From an uncultured Lachnospiraceae bacterium (GTDB taxonomy: Bacteria > Bacillota > Clostridia > Lachnospirales > Lachnospiraceae), in the NCBI GenBank assembly GCA_910585635.1, contig CAJUFE010000002.1:104421-168420 (forward strand): a stretch of 64,000 nt of DNA. Reading direction: 5' to 3'. The notes beneath the pieces are model-generated. The model worked only from the letters and a program-made list of their open reading frames with translations, was not told the origin of the DNA and made no database searches. A program made the position numbers and the translations under genes. Positions within the stretch are counted from its first letter, which is position 1. Every line of letters starts with the position of its first letter. Below, one piece after another: positions 8,782-16,908 of this stretch.

Positions 8782-8930
8782 ACTTAGGCCGCCTATCCGG
8801 CGGCAGGGCTTTCATTGTAAGCCTTCATGCGCCCGGCAGCGGATACCATCACCACACAGAAAGATCTGGCGGGCGCTCTGGGCATACCTGAACTTAGGCC
8901 GCCTATCCGGCGGCAGGGCTTTCATTGTAA
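8781..8930. repeat. Dispersed repeat family A, copy 1, with flanking 40-base direct repeats
   Basis: The 40 bases at 8781-8820 recur without change at 8891-8930, 110 bases apart. The 70 bases between carry the family A core (CATGCGCCCGGCAGCGGA, then AGATCTGGCGGGCGC). The first copy touches the kinase stop codon and the second contains the stop codon of the NUDIX gene. It may be a small mobile or recombinogenic element. Confidence 0.6.
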
Positions 8931-10127
8931 ATATGCCTGCAGCATCTCCAGCTCGTCTCTGTAGATACAGGTGGGGCTCGTCCTCTCCTCCACCATCCGC
9001 ACACATTCCTGAAGATCCATCCAGCTGACCGTCTCCACCTCCTCCGCCTGCAGGCACAGCGCCTTCTCGTCTACCGGCTCCCGGTACACATATACCGCGC
9101 TGATCTCCGCGTCCCGGAAGGGACGGCCATAGAACACATCCTCGTGATACCCATACCGGGAACCCACAAAATGGAGCTGCCCACTTTCCGCCTGGATCCC
9201 CAGCTCCTCTTTAAGCTCCCGCACAGCGGAGTCTAGGAGCTGATCCCCTGCCGCTACATGCCCCGCCGCCGAGATATCGAAGCATCCCGGATAGGATTCC
9301 TTCCTGCTGCTCCGCTTCTGCAGCAGCACATCATAGCAAAGGCCGCTGCTTCCCCATCCATTTTGTCCGTCCTGTCTGTCTTGTCCGTCCTGCTCAGCCT
9401 GTCCATCCCGTCTGTCTTGTCCACCCTGCTCAGCCTGCACGTCCTGTCTGTCTCGTCCGTCCCGCTCAGCCTGCACGTCCTGTCCATCCCGTCTTCCTTG
9501 TCTGTCCTGCTCAGCCTGCACACCCTGCCCACTGGGCTTTCTCTCCCGGACCACCCAGATATGCACGGTGCCGTGGATGCTCCCGTCCCGATGGGCCACG
9601 CCCCGCTCACGCACGATACCGGTCTTATGCCCGTCCCGGTCCAGGATATCTAAGAGTTCCATAGGCTGCCCGTCCAAGACAGCTCCTGTCAGTTTATCTC
9701 CGCCGTCATACATCAGCTTCAGGGAGAAATGCTCCTTCTGCTCCTTGAGCAGACGGAAGAAGATCTTATCCCCCTCCCAGATGTTCAGCTTTAGCACCTC
9801 TTCCTGGTCCACCCACTCCAGTTCCCCCTCGTCGCAGGGGATCGGCTCTCCCGTGAAGGCGTCCGCCGTGAACAGGAACATGTATTCCGTCACCCCGCCG
9901 CCGGAGATAAAGGTCACGATACCCCGGTGCTGATAGGAGGTCAGCGTATAGCCCGTCTCCTCCTTCACCTCCCGGAGCACACACTCCTCCGGACTCTCGT
10001 CCGCCTCAAAATGACCACCTACCCCGATCCATTTGTCCTTGTTCACATCATTTTTCTTCACGGTGCGGTGGAGCATCAGATAGCAGCCGTCTTTTTCGAT
10101 ATAGCATAATGTACTCAAACTCGTCAT
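8922..10127 (-). CDS. Tandem NUDIX hydrolase protein with repeat insertion
   Basis: The 401-residue protein joins two NUDIX domains. The first (residues 1-150) resembles MutT/8-oxo-dGTP diphosphatases, with a complete box GX5EX7REUXEEXGU at about 38-60. The second (about 155-401) resembles the Idi/YfcD group (LLDILDRDGHKTG, then a box AAGHVAAGDQ...RELKEELGI at about 288-311). Residues 196-259 of the second domain are an in-frame low-complexity block (QAEQ/DGQDRQDG repeats) between the strand HIWVV and the strand YDVLLQKR, where related proteins have a short loop. Both boxes are intact, so activity is plausible. AAGGA lies upstream of the ATG. Substrates are unknown. Confidence 0.8.
   Translation of the reverse strand: MTSLSTLCYIEKDGCYLMLHRTVKKNDVNKDKWIGVGGHFEADESPEECVLREVKEETGYTLTSYQHRGIVTFISGGGVTEYMFLFTADAFTGEPIPCDEGELEWVDQEEVLKLNIWEGDKIFFRLLKEQKEHFSLKLMYDGGDKLTGAVLDGQPMELLDILDRDGHKTGIVRERGVAHRDGSIHGTVHIWVVRERKPSGQGVQAEQDRQGRRDGQDVQAERDGRDRQDVQAEQGGQDRRDGQAEQDGQDRQDGQNGWGSSGLCYDVLLQKRSSRKESYPGCFDISAAGHVAAGDQLLDSAVRELKEELGIQAESGQLHFVGSRYGYHEDVFYGRPFRDAEISAVYVYREPVDEKALCLQAEEVETVSWMDLQECVRMVEERTSPTCIYRDELEMLQAYLQ
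9350..9540. repeat. In-frame minisatellite within the second NUDIX domain
   Basis: Imperfect units built from CTGCTCAGCCTG and CCTGTC-type blocks keep all three frames open. They encode about 60 residues rich in Gln, Asp, Gly and Arg. Confidence 0.7.
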
Positions 10128-10155
10128 GGTATCACGATCCTTCTCTGCAGCCCTT

Positions 10156-11328
10156 TCACAGTCCCATCACAGCCCCCTCATAATACTGCTCCGCCTTCTC
10201 CTGGGGCAGGCTGAAATGCTTTTGCAGCTTTAAGATGATCCTCTCCTTCGGGACCTGTTCCTCCAGATTATCCACGATCATCGCCTGGATCCCTTTCTCG
10301 ATCCCTTCTTCTCTTCCTTCTTCCCTTCCTTCTTCAAAAACTCTCCATCCAAGACCGTCCACCTGCGTTACCTCCTTCCACAGCTCCTCATTCTCCGAAA
10401 AGTCTACATACTCTGACACGATCTGCATGAAATCCTCTCTATGGGGGTACATGATCGTGTTCAGGAAACGTAAGAGACTATAACCTTCGTCTTCCTTTTT
10501 TCCATTATACACCTTATGCCCTAATCTGATAACCACCAATGTCATCAGATCATAGTCTTTTTTCGAGGCGGCCCTTCCCTTAGCCCCTCCTTCCAGATCG
10601 TCTCTCCCCAAATCCCCTCTCTCCAGATCCCCTCTTCTCGACCCTTTTCCTCTTGGACCCACGCCGCCCCCTACATCCTTCATGTTCGCGATCCCATAAA
10701 ACGATATGCTGTATCGATCCTCCACCGGGATATCGTCCCTGCAGATCCAGATACTGTAGCACTTCTCCAGCTGGCTATAGTCTGTCATCTCTGTCACGAG
10801 GGACAGCTGCGAGGACAGACTCCTCGCCAGATAGTACAACCCGCGCTTCTCGATCGGATAGGGTACTTTACTCTTTTTCTGCATCTCGATATCGATATGT
10901 AGGCTGACCTGCACATCTCCCGTCGATAGCCTGGGGTCCCGCGCCTTAAAGAAAAGGTCAAAGATCGCGGTCTTTTCATTGAGCAGGACAAACTCGGGGT
11001 TCTCCCCGCGGACCTGAGGGTTCTCCATACAGACCCGAGGATCCTCCCCACAGACCTGAGGATCCTCTCCACAGACCTGTACATCCACGCCACCAACCTG
11101 GGTGTTCGTGCGCCCCGGCGATACCTCCTTCTGCAGCGAGACCGGTTCGATCAGTCCCATGATCTCCTTCCGGCTACATCCCTCATACTCCTCCGCCACC
11201 CCCTGCAGGATGACCGCTAATACCTCCCTGTTCCGCAATAATGTCTTACTCTGTGCATCCAGCCCTTCCATATCCGCAGTGATCTGCATATCGCTCAAAA
11301 GGCCCATGCTCCCCCTTACCTTATCCAT
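10156..11328 (-). CDS. PD-(D/E)XK nuclease-family (Rpn/transposase-like) protein
   Basis: The 390-residue protein resembles Rpn-type proteins annotated as PD-(D/E)XK nuclease family transposases. It has an N-terminal helical segment with KTLLRNREVLAVIL, a core FDLFFKARD...VSLHIDIEMQ holding the likely catalytic D...E-x-Q residues, and a C-terminal charged motif EEGREEGREEGIEKG (about 331-346) typical of the family. Two in-frame repeat blocks interrupt it: four 7-residue units of the type VCGEDPQ at about 81-109, and GDL-rich units at about 229-248. GGAGGAAAG precedes the ATG. Rpn proteins promote RecA-independent recombination, so a role in genome plasticity is possible but unproven. Confidence 0.7.
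   Translation of the reverse strand: MDKVRGSMGLLSDMQITADMEGLDAQSKTLLRNREVLAVILQGVAEEYEGCSRKEIMGLIEPVSLQKEVSPGRTNTQVGGVDVQVCGEDPQVCGEDPRVCMENPQVRGENPEFVLLNEKTAIFDLFFKARDPRLSTGDVQVSLHIDIEMQKKSKVPYPIEKRGLYYLARSLSSQLSLVTEMTDYSQLEKCYSIWICRDDIPVEDRYSISFYGIANMKDVGGGVGPRGKGSRRGDLERGDLGRDDLEGGAKGRAASKKDYDLMTLVVIRLGHKVYNGKKEDEGYSLLRFLNTIMYPHREDFMQIVSEYVDFSENEELWKEVTQVDGLGWRVFEEGREEGREEGIEKGIQAMIVDNLEEQVPKERIILKLQKHFSLPQEKAEQYYEGAVMGL
11001..11085. repeat. 21-base in-frame tandem repeat in the Rpn-like gene
   Basis: Four units encode VCGEDPQ, VCGEDPR, VCMENPQ and VRGENPE. Each unit is seven codons. Confidence 0.75.
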
Positions 11329-11357
11329 CTTTCCTCCTCTGCATCTTCCAGCTGCCT

Positions 11358-11437
11358 CGTTCTTCCTTAAGCTATCCTATCCTTCCTCGACAGCTACCCC
11401 GTTCTTCCTTAAACCACCCGTTCTTCCTTAAGCCGCC
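11358..11437. repeat. 19-base repeats CGTTCTTCCTTAA-type
   Basis: Three copies of a 19-base unit start at 11358, 11400 and 11419, the last two in direct tandem. They lie just upstream of the Rpn-like gene. Confidence 0.6.
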
Positions 11438-11929
11438 CCACACTTCCTTACTCTGCCTCATAAAGCTCGCTCGATACACTGCCGCCCCTGCCCCCTCCCC
11501 AGCGCGGCAAGTGCAAGAACAGCACATCTTTGGTCGATATCTCGCCATCTGCATCTATCATACACTGCTGCGTATTACCTGTCAATATATTACAGTTAAT
11601 TTTTTACAGACAAGTGGCGATCGGATATGAGGATGATCATTCCCCCTTCCACACCACCTAGCGTGCTGTTTAGTACCAAGGCGGTTCAATAGTATACACG
11701 TATTTTCAGATAGTGGCCTTACACGGATGGGTATCCAAGTCTGTCCACCAAGATCGTTTTGGTCAGGGCTGGATCTATCATTGTTGCCGCCCTCTATGGT
11801 ATAGAGAAAAACCACCCAAAAGACGGAACTCCTATACATTCCCCGCAAAAAATAAACACATTTCCCAATTTTGTGCTATACTGGAAATCGTGTGAAGATA
11901 ACATCGACTATAGGACTATAGAAAGGGAT
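11438..11929. other. Intergenic stretch with no recognised gene
   Basis: No gene is supported here. A minus-strand frame of 88 codons (11582-11848) lacks a ribosome binding site and matches no family I recognise, though it is AT-balanced unlike the flanking genes. An extended -10 promoter for map lies at its right end. Confidence 0.4.
11874..11882 (+). promoter_or_regulatory. Extended -10 promoter of map
   Basis: TGC-TATACT lies about 48 bases before the map start. No good -35 is present, consistent with an extended -10 type. Confidence 0.5.
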
Positions 11930-12808
11930 ATGACCATGGGATCGATCGAAAGAAATGCTCCCTGCTGGTGCGGGAGCGGTCAGAAATATAAGAAGTGCCA
12001 TCTGGCATTTGATGAAAGGATCGCGGCGGCTCACCGGCAGGGCCACATCGTCCCCACTCATAAGATGATCAAGACACCGGAGCAGATCCAGAAGATCCGG
12101 GAGAGCGCGAAGATCAATATCGCGGTACTAGACTACATCGCCGCCCATATCAAGGCGGGGATCAGCACGAAGCAGATCGACGACTGGGTGTATGAGCTGA
12201 CCACAAAGGCCGGCGGTGTCCCGGCGCCTCTGCATTTTGAGGGCTTCCCCAACAGTGTCTGCACCTCCATAAACGACCAGGTGTGCCACGGCGTCCCCGC
12301 CGAGGATATCGTGCTGAAGGACGGAGATATCATCAATGTGGACGCCTCCACCATGTACAACGGCTATTACTCCGATTCTTCCCGCATGTTCTGCATCGGG
12401 GAGGTGTCGGAGGAGAAGCGCAGGCTGGTCCAGGTGACCAAGGAGGCCATGGAGCTGGGGCTGGCCCAGGTCAGGCCCTGGGGCTTTTTAGGGGATATGG
12501 CCCAGGCGGTCAACGACCACGTGACAAAGAACGGCTACTCCGTAGTCCGGGAGATCGGGGGCCACGGGATCGGCCTGGCCTTCCACGAGGACCCCTGGGT
12601 GGGCTATATCGGCAAGCGGGGCACCGAGATGCTCATGGCCCCGGGCATGATCTTTACGATCGAGCCCATGGTCAACATGGGGACCCATGAGATCTTCGTG
12701 GACGACGGCAATGGCTGGACCGTGTACACCGAGGACAGGAAGCCCTCTGCCCAGTGGGAGATCCAGGTGCTGGTGACCGAGACAGGGCATGAGGTGCTGT
12801 GCTACTAA
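11930..12808 (+). CDS. map: Type I methionine aminopeptidase with N-terminal SEC-C zinc motif
   Basis: The 292-residue protein removes the initiator Met from nascent proteins. Residues 12-24 form a SEC-C zinc motif (CWCGSGQKYKKCH), as in many clostridial MAPs, which may dock the enzyme to ribosomes. The pita-bread domain keeps the metal ligands: the Asp of NVDAST, the Asp of YYSDSSRMF, the His of GHGIG, and the Glu of TIEPM and of WEIQVL. GAAAGGGA precedes two in-frame ATGs (11930 and 11936), and either could be used. Codons before 11930 are open but have no start signals. Confidence 0.93.
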   Translation: MTMGSIERNAPCWCGSGQKYKKCHLAFDERIAAAHRQGHIVPTHKMIKTPEQIQKIRESAKINIAVLDYIAAHIKAGISTKQIDDWVYELTTKAGGVPAPLHFEGFPNSVCTSINDQVCHGVPAEDIVLKDGDIINVDASTMYNGYYSDSSRMFCIGEVSEEKRRLVQVTKEAMELGLAQVRPWGFLGDMAQAVNDHVTKNGYSVVREIGGHGIGLAFHEDPWVGYIGKRGTEMLMAPGMIFTIEPMVNMGTHEIFVDDGNGWTVYTEDRKPSAQWEIQVLVTETGHEVLCY

Positions 12809-12828
12809 AAACCTTTCTGGATCCCGGC

Positions 12829-13040
12829 GGCAGATACGCCACACCTATGAGACCTGGCGGGCGCATCTGGCTCTATACTCTGCTCCTGCCGTTGCTGACC
12901 GGTCGCAAGGCCTATAGGCACGGTAGCGGCCATGCCACACATGAGACCTGGCGGGCGCATCTGGCTCTACGCTCTGCTCCTGCCGTTGCTGAGCAGGTGC
13001 CGTCGGCACACAGCAGCCCTGGATGTATGCCGCCTGCCCG
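12829..13040. repeat. Dispersed repeat family A, copy 2, internally duplicated
   Basis: A 52-base segment at 12847-12898 recurs at 12941-12992 with two mismatches. Each contains the family A core GACCTGGCGGGCGCAT. It lies between convergent map and the NhaC gene. Confidence 0.6.
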
Positions 13041-13044
13041 CTCC

Positions 13045-14448
13045 TCACTCTTCCGCCGTCCGTCCCCATCCGCTGAGCACGGCGGCCACGAACACGGCGA
13101 ACAGCACGAACCCGTAGATCGTCCCCCCGGCCACCACTACCGGGGACAGCCCGGTCAGGGCGGCTCCGATGAACACAAAGACGCTCATGAAGGGGATGAT
13201 GGCCGGGAGGCTGTTGGCGGTGCCGTCCAGCAGGTTCGCCCTGCGGTAGGGATGGATGTCCTTAGCCGCCCCGATCTTATTGAGGATCGGACCGAAGGTG
13301 AGGATGGAGGCGCTGGTGACGCCGCCTAAGAGGACGGTGGTCAGGGAGATCCCGGCCATGCAGACCAGCTCGGCCCCTTTGTCGGTCCGGGCCATGGGGC
13401 TGGACAGGATCTTCTCCGCGATCAGGTCCAGCATCCCAGCATCGTTCAGCACGCCCATGATCCCGAACACGGAGATCACCAGGGCGCAGGTGGGGAGGAT
13501 GTTATCCACCCCGTCGATCAGGAAGCCGGTGGCCGCGTTATTCGCCGCATCATTGGCAAAGACCGCCTCGAAAGGGAACAGACCGGCCGCCAGGCCCACA
13601 GCCGTTCCCAGCCCCAGGCCCACCATGATCCCGGCATAGATGTTCCGGGTCCTGGTAGATACGGCCAGCATGACCACCACCGGGATCAGCATGATCAGCG
13701 GAGCCGGGTCTGAAGCCCCCTCCACCGCGCCGCCCTGATAGACGCCGCCCATACCGCCAAAGAGCCCGAAGAGCAGGATGGTGATCAGACCGGCCACAGC
13801 GGAATAACGGATCCGGCTGGACACCACGCCGCCGATATCCGCCGGGCGTCCATCCCTAAACTGCTGGGTGGAGGCGGAGGCGATGGTGGTGTCGGAGATC
13901 GGCGCCAGATTGTCGCCGAAGATCGCGCCGGAGACGATGCTGCCCGCCATGAACATCTCCCCAGCCCCCAGGATCATCCCCGCCGGATAAAAGATCGGGA
14001 AGGCGATGAACATGGTCCCGATGGAGGAGCCGGTGGCTGTGGAGACGATGCAGGTGGCCAGGAAGGTGAAGGCCACAAAGAGGCCGCCCTGGATCTTCAG
14101 GGCATTCGCCATCCACACAAAGCCGCTGGATAAGCCGCAGGTCTTGATCAGCTGGCTGAACATCCCCACGAGCAAAAGGATCACCACCACGGAGACCGAG
14201 GTGATCGAGGAGATCCCCTTGATCGCGCTGTCCCAGAAATCCTTATAGCTGGTGCAGAAGAGCCCTCCCGCTAAGAGAGCCAGGAAGCCGCCCACCGCCA
14301 GGGCCTCCATATTGAAGGCCTTAAACCCGATAAATAGTACCACACAAAAGAACACATAGATCCCTACCGGGATCAGGGAGGCTAAGATCCCGCCGTGGAA
14401 TGTGAGCCTCTTTTCTGTTTGTCTCTCTTTCTCATCCATCTTTCTCAT
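13045..14448 (-). CDS. NhaC-family Na+/H+ antiporter
   Basis: The 467-residue membrane protein has about eleven hydrophobic segments and NhaC-family features: the conserved GSIVSGAIFGDNLAPISDTT segment holding the family Asp and Ser/Thr residues, and a second half with GGVTSASILTFGP. Members exchange Na+ for H+ or, in some cases, malate for lactate. I start at the ATG at 14448 (MRKMDEKER), preceded by AGAAAGAGAG; the longer open frame runs through a dispersed repeat and is unlikely to be translated. It stands alone between repeats. Confidence 0.82.
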   Translation of the reverse strand: MRKMDEKERQTEKRLTFHGGILASLIPVGIYVFFCVVLFIGFKAFNMEALAVGGFLALLAGGLFCTSYKDFWDSAIKGISSITSVSVVVILLLVGMFSQLIKTCGLSSGFVWMANALKIQGGLFVAFTFLATCIVSTATGSSIGTMFIAFPIFYPAGMILGAGEMFMAGSIVSGAIFGDNLAPISDTTIASASTQQFRDGRPADIGGVVSSRIRYSAVAGLITILLFGLFGGMGGVYQGGAVEGASDPAPLIMLIPVVVMLAVSTRTRNIYAGIMVGLGLGTAVGLAAGLFPFEAVFANDAANNAATGFLIDGVDNILPTCALVISVFGIMGVLNDAGMLDLIAEKILSSPMARTDKGAELVCMAGISLTTVLLGGVTSASILTFGPILNKIGAAKDIHPYRRANLLDGTANSLPAIIPFMSVFVFIGAALTGLSPVVVAGGTIYGFVLFAVFVAAVLSGWGRTAEE

Positions 14449-14489
14449 GTCTCTCTTTCTGCAAGTCTTTCCTTTATCATTTATCCTGG

Positions 14490-14655
14490 AGCTTTGCCGC
14501 CGGATAGACGGCGTGCGTCCAGGGTCACGGTGTGCTGGCGGCACATGTCCCGCAATGACCAGAACAGAACCCACTGCGCCCGCCAGATCTTATGTGTGGT
14601 GGCGCGTCCGCTGCCGGGCGTATGGAGGTTTACTTTGAAAGTCCGCCGCCGGATC
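14490..14655. repeat. Dispersed repeat family A, copy 3, inverted
   Basis: Read on the minus strand, this matches copies 1 and 2 across its length (ACGCCCGGCAGCGGA, CACACATAAGATCTGGCGG, then GTGCCGCCAGCACACCG). It fills the 212-base gap between the antiporter and the aldo/keto reductase. Confidence 0.6.
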
Positions 14656-14660
14656 CCTCT

Positions 14661-15728
14661 TCATGCCTTGTTCAGGTCCATCTTCATGATGTTCCGATAC
14701 TTAGACCCCGGCGTCCTTTCCAGAGTGAACGGCTCCCCTTCCGGTGTGGGGTAGGCCTCCACAAAGGCGCGGATCCTTTGGATCTCCTCATCGCTCAGGT
14801 CAAAGTCCAACAGCCGCGCATTGTCCTCCACATGCCGACTGCTGCGGCAGCCGATCATCACCGCGCCCACGCCCGGCTGGTCTAAGATATAGCGGACCGC
14901 CACATTGGCGATGCTGACCTGATGCCGGTCGGCGATATCCTTTAGGAGCAGGAGGATCTTCTGGTAGCCCTCCCAGCCCAGGGAATCCTCGATGATCTGC
15001 AGGTACTTGACATGGGACCGGGTCTCCGGCTCAAAGTCCTCACGGCGCACCCCGATCCACCGCTCCGCTAAGAAGCCTCCGGAGAGTGCGCCATAGCAGA
15101 AGCTGTACACGTCATGCTCCCGGGAGTAAGGCAGCAGCGCCTTCTCCGGCCGCCGGTCAAATACAGAATACTGGGTCTGGTTGGACACCACCGGGATCTT
15201 GGCCTCGATCATCTGTGCCAGATGGGGAGTGTCGAAATTGCACATGGCGATGTTGCGGATCTTACCCTTCTCCTGGAGCCTGACCAGATCGTAGGCCGTC
15301 TCCATCATGCCAGGCACATCGTAATCCCACCAGTGGAACTGCACCAGATCTAAGCAGTCCCGGTGCATGCGCATCAGGCTCCGGTCCACCACCTTTTCCG
15401 TGTAGGTAAGATCCACTTGGTCTAAGACCCCTAAGTCCGGCACGAATTTTGTGTGGATCTGGATGTCCTCATGGGAATAGCCGCCCATGGCCTTCAATTC
15501 ATTGACAAAACGGCCCAGGATCTCCTCCACCCCGGTGTAGATATCCGCGCAGTCAAAGGTGGTCAGCCCCCGCTCCTTAGCCATATGGAAGCCCTTGATG
15601 GCATCGTCGATATCCAGCCTTCCCTTCAGGCAATGCTCCGCCGACAGCTGCCAGCCACCGTTGATCACCCGGCTGAAGGTGTATCCGTTGTCCAATGTGA
15701 TCCTTGATGTGGTGATCTTGTCGATCAT
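14661..15728 (-). CDS. Aldo/keto reductase
   Basis: The 355-residue (beta/alpha)8 NADPH-dependent oxidoreductase keeps the catalytic tetrad: Asp and Tyr in DCADIYTG, Lys in HTKFV and His in VQFHWWD. The C-terminal phosphate-binding segment GVGAVMIGCRSSRHVEDN is present. GGAGGAAGA precedes the ATG at 15728, and codons upstream are rejected. The gene follows the TIGR04076 gene by 53 bases on the same strand and probably shares its T-box-controlled transcript. The natural substrate cannot be read from sequence. Confidence 0.85.
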   Translation of the reverse strand: MIDKITTSRITLDNGYTFSRVINGGWQLSAEHCLKGRLDIDDAIKGFHMAKERGLTTFDCADIYTGVEEILGRFVNELKAMGGYSHEDIQIHTKFVPDLGVLDQVDLTYTEKVVDRSLMRMHRDCLDLVQFHWWDYDVPGMMETAYDLVRLQEKGKIRNIAMCNFDTPHLAQMIEAKIPVVSNQTQYSVFDRRPEKALLPYSREHDVYSFCYGALSGGFLAERWIGVRREDFEPETRSHVKYLQIIEDSLGWEGYQKILLLLKDIADRHQVSIANVAVRYILDQPGVGAVMIGCRSSRHVEDNARLLDFDLSDEEIQRIRAFVEAYPTPEGEPFTLERTPGSKYRNIMKMDLNKA

Positions 15729-15781
15729 ATCGCTCTTCCTCCTTACGTTTTTTGCATTCTGTGGACATAGCATCTTTGCAT

Positions 15782-16117
15782 TTACGTATACTTGATGGGG
15801 ACCACCGTACATTCCCCATGCCTTTGGACCCTTTTTCCAGTCCGTGTGATCTTGAACCTGGCCCCGCAGTTGGGGTCCGGACAGGCGATCAGGCTGTCCG
15901 AGAGCATCCAGTCATTCTCCTGGAGCGGCCGCTGCTTAGCCGGCAGGACCGGCAGTAAGGCGCTCAGGGCATACATGGAAAAGGAGTGGGTCTGGGGGAA
16001 CACCAGGTCCTCTCCCTGCACCAGGAAATAGTCCCCCTCCCTGTGGCCGCAGACCATGGGCTTTTCCGTGGCCACCACCTCCACCTTTAGATCATATAGG
16101 GTAAAACGGTCATCCAT
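15782..16117 (-). CDS. TIGR04076 family small protein
   Basis: The 111-residue protein has the family pattern: YDLKVEVVATE at the N-terminus, a Cys-Gly-His segment (MVCGHREGDYFLVQGE), and a C-terminal IACPDPNCGARFKITR with paired Cys residues. The function is unknown; the Cys residues suggest metal or redox chemistry. AAGGAGG lies eight bases before the ATG at 16117. It is the first gene downstream of a T-box leader (16259-16530), with an aldo/keto reductase behind it, which suggests an amino-acid-responsive redox unit. Confidence 0.7.
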   Translation of the reverse strand: MDDRFTLYDLKVEVVATEKPMVCGHREGDYFLVQGEDLVFPQTHSFSMYALSALLPVLPAKQRPLQENDWMLSDSLIACPDPNCGARFKITRTGKRVQRHGECTVVPIKYT

Positions 16118-16211
16118 CGTTATCCTCCTTCTCTGTATGGCAGCACGTCCGCCACCGGCCCCATGAAGATCCACTCTCTATCACTCTCTATGATACCCCA
16201 TAACCTTCAGA

Positions 16212-16245
16212 TCCTTTAATGAAAACGTTCCTTTGATGAAAACGT
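16212..16245. repeat. 17-base tandem duplication after the T-box terminator
   Basis: TCCTTTAATGAAAACGT and TCCTTTGATGAAAACGT are adjacent, differing at one base. They lie between the T-box terminator and the TIGR04076 gene. Confidence 0.6.
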
Positions 16246-16258
16246 TCCTACATGGAAC

Positions 16259-16530
16259 AAAAAAACCTGCCCCTGGATATCCTCCAAGGACAGGCATATG
16301 ACCTGCGGTACCACCTTGCTTGGCATGCTCTCGCACGCCCCCTCATACAGGATGCCGACACATCCCCGGCCCGCTAACGCTGGCCCTGCGTCTCCACTAC
16401 TCAGACAGGACATGTCCTTTCATCTCGCCCTCTGAGGTCCACTCGCTCTTACTGACATCACCCGGATCGCAGCATCCCGGACTCTCTGTAAGACCGTTTA
16501 AGAGCGCAACTTCCTCATCACTGGTTTAGG
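16259..16530 (-). promoter_or_regulatory. T-box leader (tRNA-sensing attenuator)
   Basis: On the minus strand the conserved T-box AGGTGGTACCGCAGGT (16316-16301) precedes a terminator in which CCTGTCCTTGG pairs with CCAGGGGCAGG (16294-16266), followed by seven T. Upstream, an AGAGAGTCCGGG...CCGGGTGATG segment fits stem I with its distal bulge, closed by GCGCTCTTA with TAAGAGCG. Uncharged tRNA would stabilise the antiterminator and allow read-through. I could not assign the specifier codon with confidence. The downstream genes encode no obvious amino-acid enzyme. Confidence 0.88.
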
Positions 16531-16533
16531 GTT

Positions 16534-16562
16534 ATTTTAAACAGTTTGCGGGGAAATGTCAA
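16534..16562 (-). promoter_or_regulatory. Promoter of the T-box transcript
   Basis: TTGACA (16562-16557), a 17-base spacer and TAAAAT (16539-16534) lie directly upstream of the T-box stem I. Confidence 0.75.
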
Positions 16563-16575
16563 CTACTTTTTGGTA

Positions 16576-16604
16576 TTGTTTTTCCCCTGCATTTTTGGTA
16601 TGAT
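16576..16604 (+). promoter_or_regulatory. Promoter of the 55-residue coiled-coil gene
   Basis: TTGTTT, a 17-base spacer and TATGAT with an upstream TGG (extended -10) precede the small gene by 27 bases. Confidence 0.6.
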
Positions 16605-16630
16605 CATCTCATAGGGAAGGGGGTGATCTG

Positions 16631-16798
16631 ATGCCAATGACAGAAAAAGAGTATAATGGGATCCTTTTTGATCAGATGTCTCTCTTGGAAAGGATCGAGC
16701 GCCAGCTCAAGAACGGAGTAGACGCCGCACAACAGGAGATCGAGATCTTGAAAAAAGAGATCAACCGAAAATTATACCAAAAGCCTCCGGTTGAGTAA
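16631..16798 (+). CDS. Hypothetical 55-residue coiled-coil protein
   Basis: This short gene has a complete expression cassette: promoter 27 bases upstream, AAGGGGGTGATC ribosome binding site, an ATG, 55 codons, and a terminator 12 bases after the stop. The product begins MPMTEKEYNG and continues as a charged amphipathic helix with heptad spacing (LLERIERQLKNGV, IEILKKEINRKLY). No family is recognised. It could be a small regulatory or structural coiled coil. It is divergent from the T-box transcript. Existence is well supported; function is unknown. Confidence 0.75.
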   Translation: MPMTEKEYNGILFDQMSLLERIERQLKNGVDAAQQEIEILKKEINRKLYQKPPVE

Positions 16799-16809
16799 CC
16801 TATCGATCA

Positions 16810-16839
16810 GGGACCTGTTTTGCAGCAGGTCCCTTTTTT
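16810..16839 (+). terminator. Rho-independent terminator
   Basis: GGGACCTG (16810-16817) pairs with CAGGTCCC (16826-16833), followed by six T. Confidence 0.9.
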
Positions 16840-16908
16840 CTATATTTTGATCGATCCATTGATCTGATCAAATACATATCCTGCATTTGCGATCCGATGA
16901 TCCTCATA

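Noticed and set aside
9350..9540. Repeat arrays as CRISPR
   Set aside because: Units are contiguous and imperfect with no unique spacers, and no cas genes are present.
10156..11328. Rpn-like gene as an intact transposon
   Set aside because: No inverted ends or target duplications flank it, and the family name transposase reflects annotation history rather than shown transposition.
14449..14574. N-terminal extension of the NhaC antiporter
   Set aside because: It lies in a dispersed repeat and lacks a ribosome binding site; the start at 14448 gives the usual N-terminus.
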